The notes under the pieces: model-generated
The model's database searches: none
What the model saw: the letters and a program-made list of their open reading frames with translations, nothing else
Told to the model about the DNA's origin: nothing
Shown: one piece after another, positions 5,877-6,824 of the stretch
Numbering within the stretch: position 1 is the stretch's first letter
Layout: every line of letters begins with the position of its first letter
Position numbers and translations under genes: made by a program
NCBI GenBank assembly: GCA_035447925.1
Contig: DAOTHY010000100.1
Location: 1-6,824, forward strand
DNA from: JASUTC01 sp035447925
Lineage (GTDB): Bacteria; Thermotogota; Thermotogae; MWEM01
DNA: 6,824 bases
Direction: 5' to 3'

Positions 5877-6770
5877 ATGTTACAAGTAGAAAGACTAAAA
5901 AAATTTTATGGAAAACATATGGGAATTGAACGAGTTGATTTCAATATCTCAAAAGGTGAAGTATATGGACTGATTGGACCAAATGGTTCCGGTAAAACAA
6001 CGACCATCAGAATTATTTTGGGGTTATTATCGGCAGATGAGGGTAAGGTTTATATGGAGGGGAAAGAACTGCCGCAGCACCTCATTGAGATGAAACATCG
6101 AATGGGTTACTTGCCCGGTGAAATCAACTTTTATCCGGACATGCGTGTATCAAGATTTTTGAAATACAACAGACAGTTTTACAAAACCTATTCTGTAGCA
6201 TACGAGGACTATTTGTGTCGATTTTTGGATTTGGATCAGAAAAAGAAATTTAAAGAACTCTCATTGGGGAATAGAAAGAAAGTCGGGATTATTCAGGCGT
6301 TGGTACACCAACCAGATTTGCTGATACTTGACGAACCCACTAACGGATTGGACCCTCTCCTCCAAAAGAACTTTTATGAACTGATTCACAAGGAAAGAGA
6401 AAGGGGATGTGCCATCCTTTTTTCATCCCACAATCTCATGGAAGTCGAACGTTTAAGCAATCGCGTTGGCATTATCAAAAATGGGGTTCTGATCAAGGAA
6501 ATGAGCATCAATCAATTCTCTGAATACCAGAAGAAAATCATAACGGTGTTCAAAATGAAACCAAATCAACTCTGGGAAGCGTACAAGCCTATTCAGTCAA
6601 TGAACTCGACAGTTGTTTTTCAAATTAAAAAAACACAGATCAAGGCTTTTTTATCTTTACTCAATCAACAGGAATACGAAGATGTTCAAATCAGAAATCC
6701 AACACTCGAAGAAACGTTTATGGATTTATACACCAAAGGAGGAGATCACGATGGTTCTCAACATCTTTAG
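5877..6770 (+). CDS. ABC transporter ATP-binding protein, ABC-2 (CcmA/drug-export) type
   Basis: A 297-residue nucleotide-binding subunit expected to work as a dimer on the inner face of the membrane and drive an ABC-2 type exporter. Visible motifs: Walker A GPNGSGKT (34-41), signature loop LSLGN (128-132) in place of LSGGQ, Walker B LLILDEP with catalytic Glu153, the D-loop region NGLDP, and the switch His185 in SSHN. In the Q-loop region the sequence is GYLPGEINFYP, without the usual Gln, a variation I believe occurs in this exporter group. A C-terminal extension of about 70 residues ends in NPTLEETFMDLY, typical of CcmA-like ATPases. The next gene begins inside its last codons (20-bp overlap) and resembles a permease. 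The substrate cannot be inferred; drug, antimicrobial-peptide or lipid export are all open. Confidence 0.93.
   Translation: MLQVERLKKFYGKHMGIERVDFNISKGEVYGLIGPNGSGKTTTIRIILGLLSADEGKVYMEGKELPQHLIEMKHRMGYLPGEINFYPDMRVSRFLKYNRQFYKTYSVAYEDYLCRFLDLDQKKKFKELSLGNRKKVGIIQALVHQPDLLILDEPTNGLDPLLQKNFYELIHKERERGCAILFSSHNLMEVERLSNRVGIIKNGVLIKEMSINQFSEYQKKIITVFKMKPNQLWEAYKPIQSMNSTVVFQIKKTQIKAFLSLLNQQEYEDVQIRNPTLEETFMDLYTKGGDHDGSQHL
6737..6742 (+). promoter_or_regulatory. Ribosome binding site of the downstream permease-like gene
   Basis: AGGAGG, a full-consensus Shine-Dalgarno, lies 8 nt before the ATG at 6751 and inside the 3' end of the ATPase gene. It fixes the start of the next gene despite the overlap. 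Confidence 0.8.
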
Positions 6771-6824
6771 AAACGACGCCAGAAAGAACATGAGTTTTTT
6801 CCTGATTTGGTGTGCCGTGTTTAT
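6751..6824 (+). CDS. Probable ABC-2 type permease subunit, N-terminus only
   Basis: Only 24 codons are present before the window ends. The readable start is MVLNIFRNDARKN followed by MSFFLIWCAVF, a short basic cytoplasmic leader and then the beginning of a hydrophobic segment, as in ABC-2 permeases that follow CcmA-like ATPases. The gene overlaps the ATPase gene by 20 bp in another frame and has a consensus ribosome binding site, so the two are almost certainly cotranscribed. The family is inferred mainly from context; too little sequence is present to recognise a domain. Confidence 0.7.
   Translation, partial: MVLNIFRNDARKNMSFFLIWCAVF

Overview
The window looks like chromosomal DNA of a low-to-moderate GC bacterium, most likely of the Bacillota/Clostridia type or a relative. 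This rests on strong AGGAG-type ribosome binding sites, GTG and ATG starts, a probable lipoprotein signal, an AT-rich intergenic region and the gene families present. TGA is a stop and Trp is encoded by TGG, so the code is standard. I cannot name a species. No RNA gene, insertion sequence, integrase or CRISPR array was seen.

Left part (1-2152, minus strand): a two-gene unit. An alpha/beta-hydrolase of the monoacylglycerol lipase/lysophospholipase type (1331-2152) is followed by a gene for an iron-sulfur 23S rRNA uracil-C5 methyltransferase (RlmD/RumA family). Their ATGA stop/start overlap suggests translational coupling. The methyltransferase runs off the left edge and lacks only its extreme C-terminus. 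A good extended -10 promoter lies just ahead of the lipase.

Centre (2153-5805): a 270-bp AT-rich divergent intergenic region holds the lipase promoter, an imperfect dyad and two TATAATGG boxes 20 bp apart. A 1126-residue surface protein follows on the plus strand. It has a lipoprotein-like signal, an N-terminal Fn3-like domain, four cadherin/Ig-like modules of about 90 residues, three Fn3-like modules, and a C-terminal eight-bladed PQQ-like beta-propeller whose first seven blade starts are spaced exactly 120 bp apart.

Right part (5806-6824, plus strand): a hairpin followed by eight T's resembles an intrinsic terminator. After it come an ABC-type ATPase (297 residues from its best start) and the first 24 codons of a second protein, probably the ABC-2 type membrane permease. 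The two genes overlap by 20 bp, so they form an exporter operon. The terminator-like hairpin sits immediately upstream of the ATPase ribosome binding site, so it either separates the surface protein from the exporter or attenuates read-through into it.

The parts do not form an obvious single pathway. The most distinctive item is the mosaic surface protein, whose function cannot be read from the sequence. I found no convincing evidence of a wholly new system.
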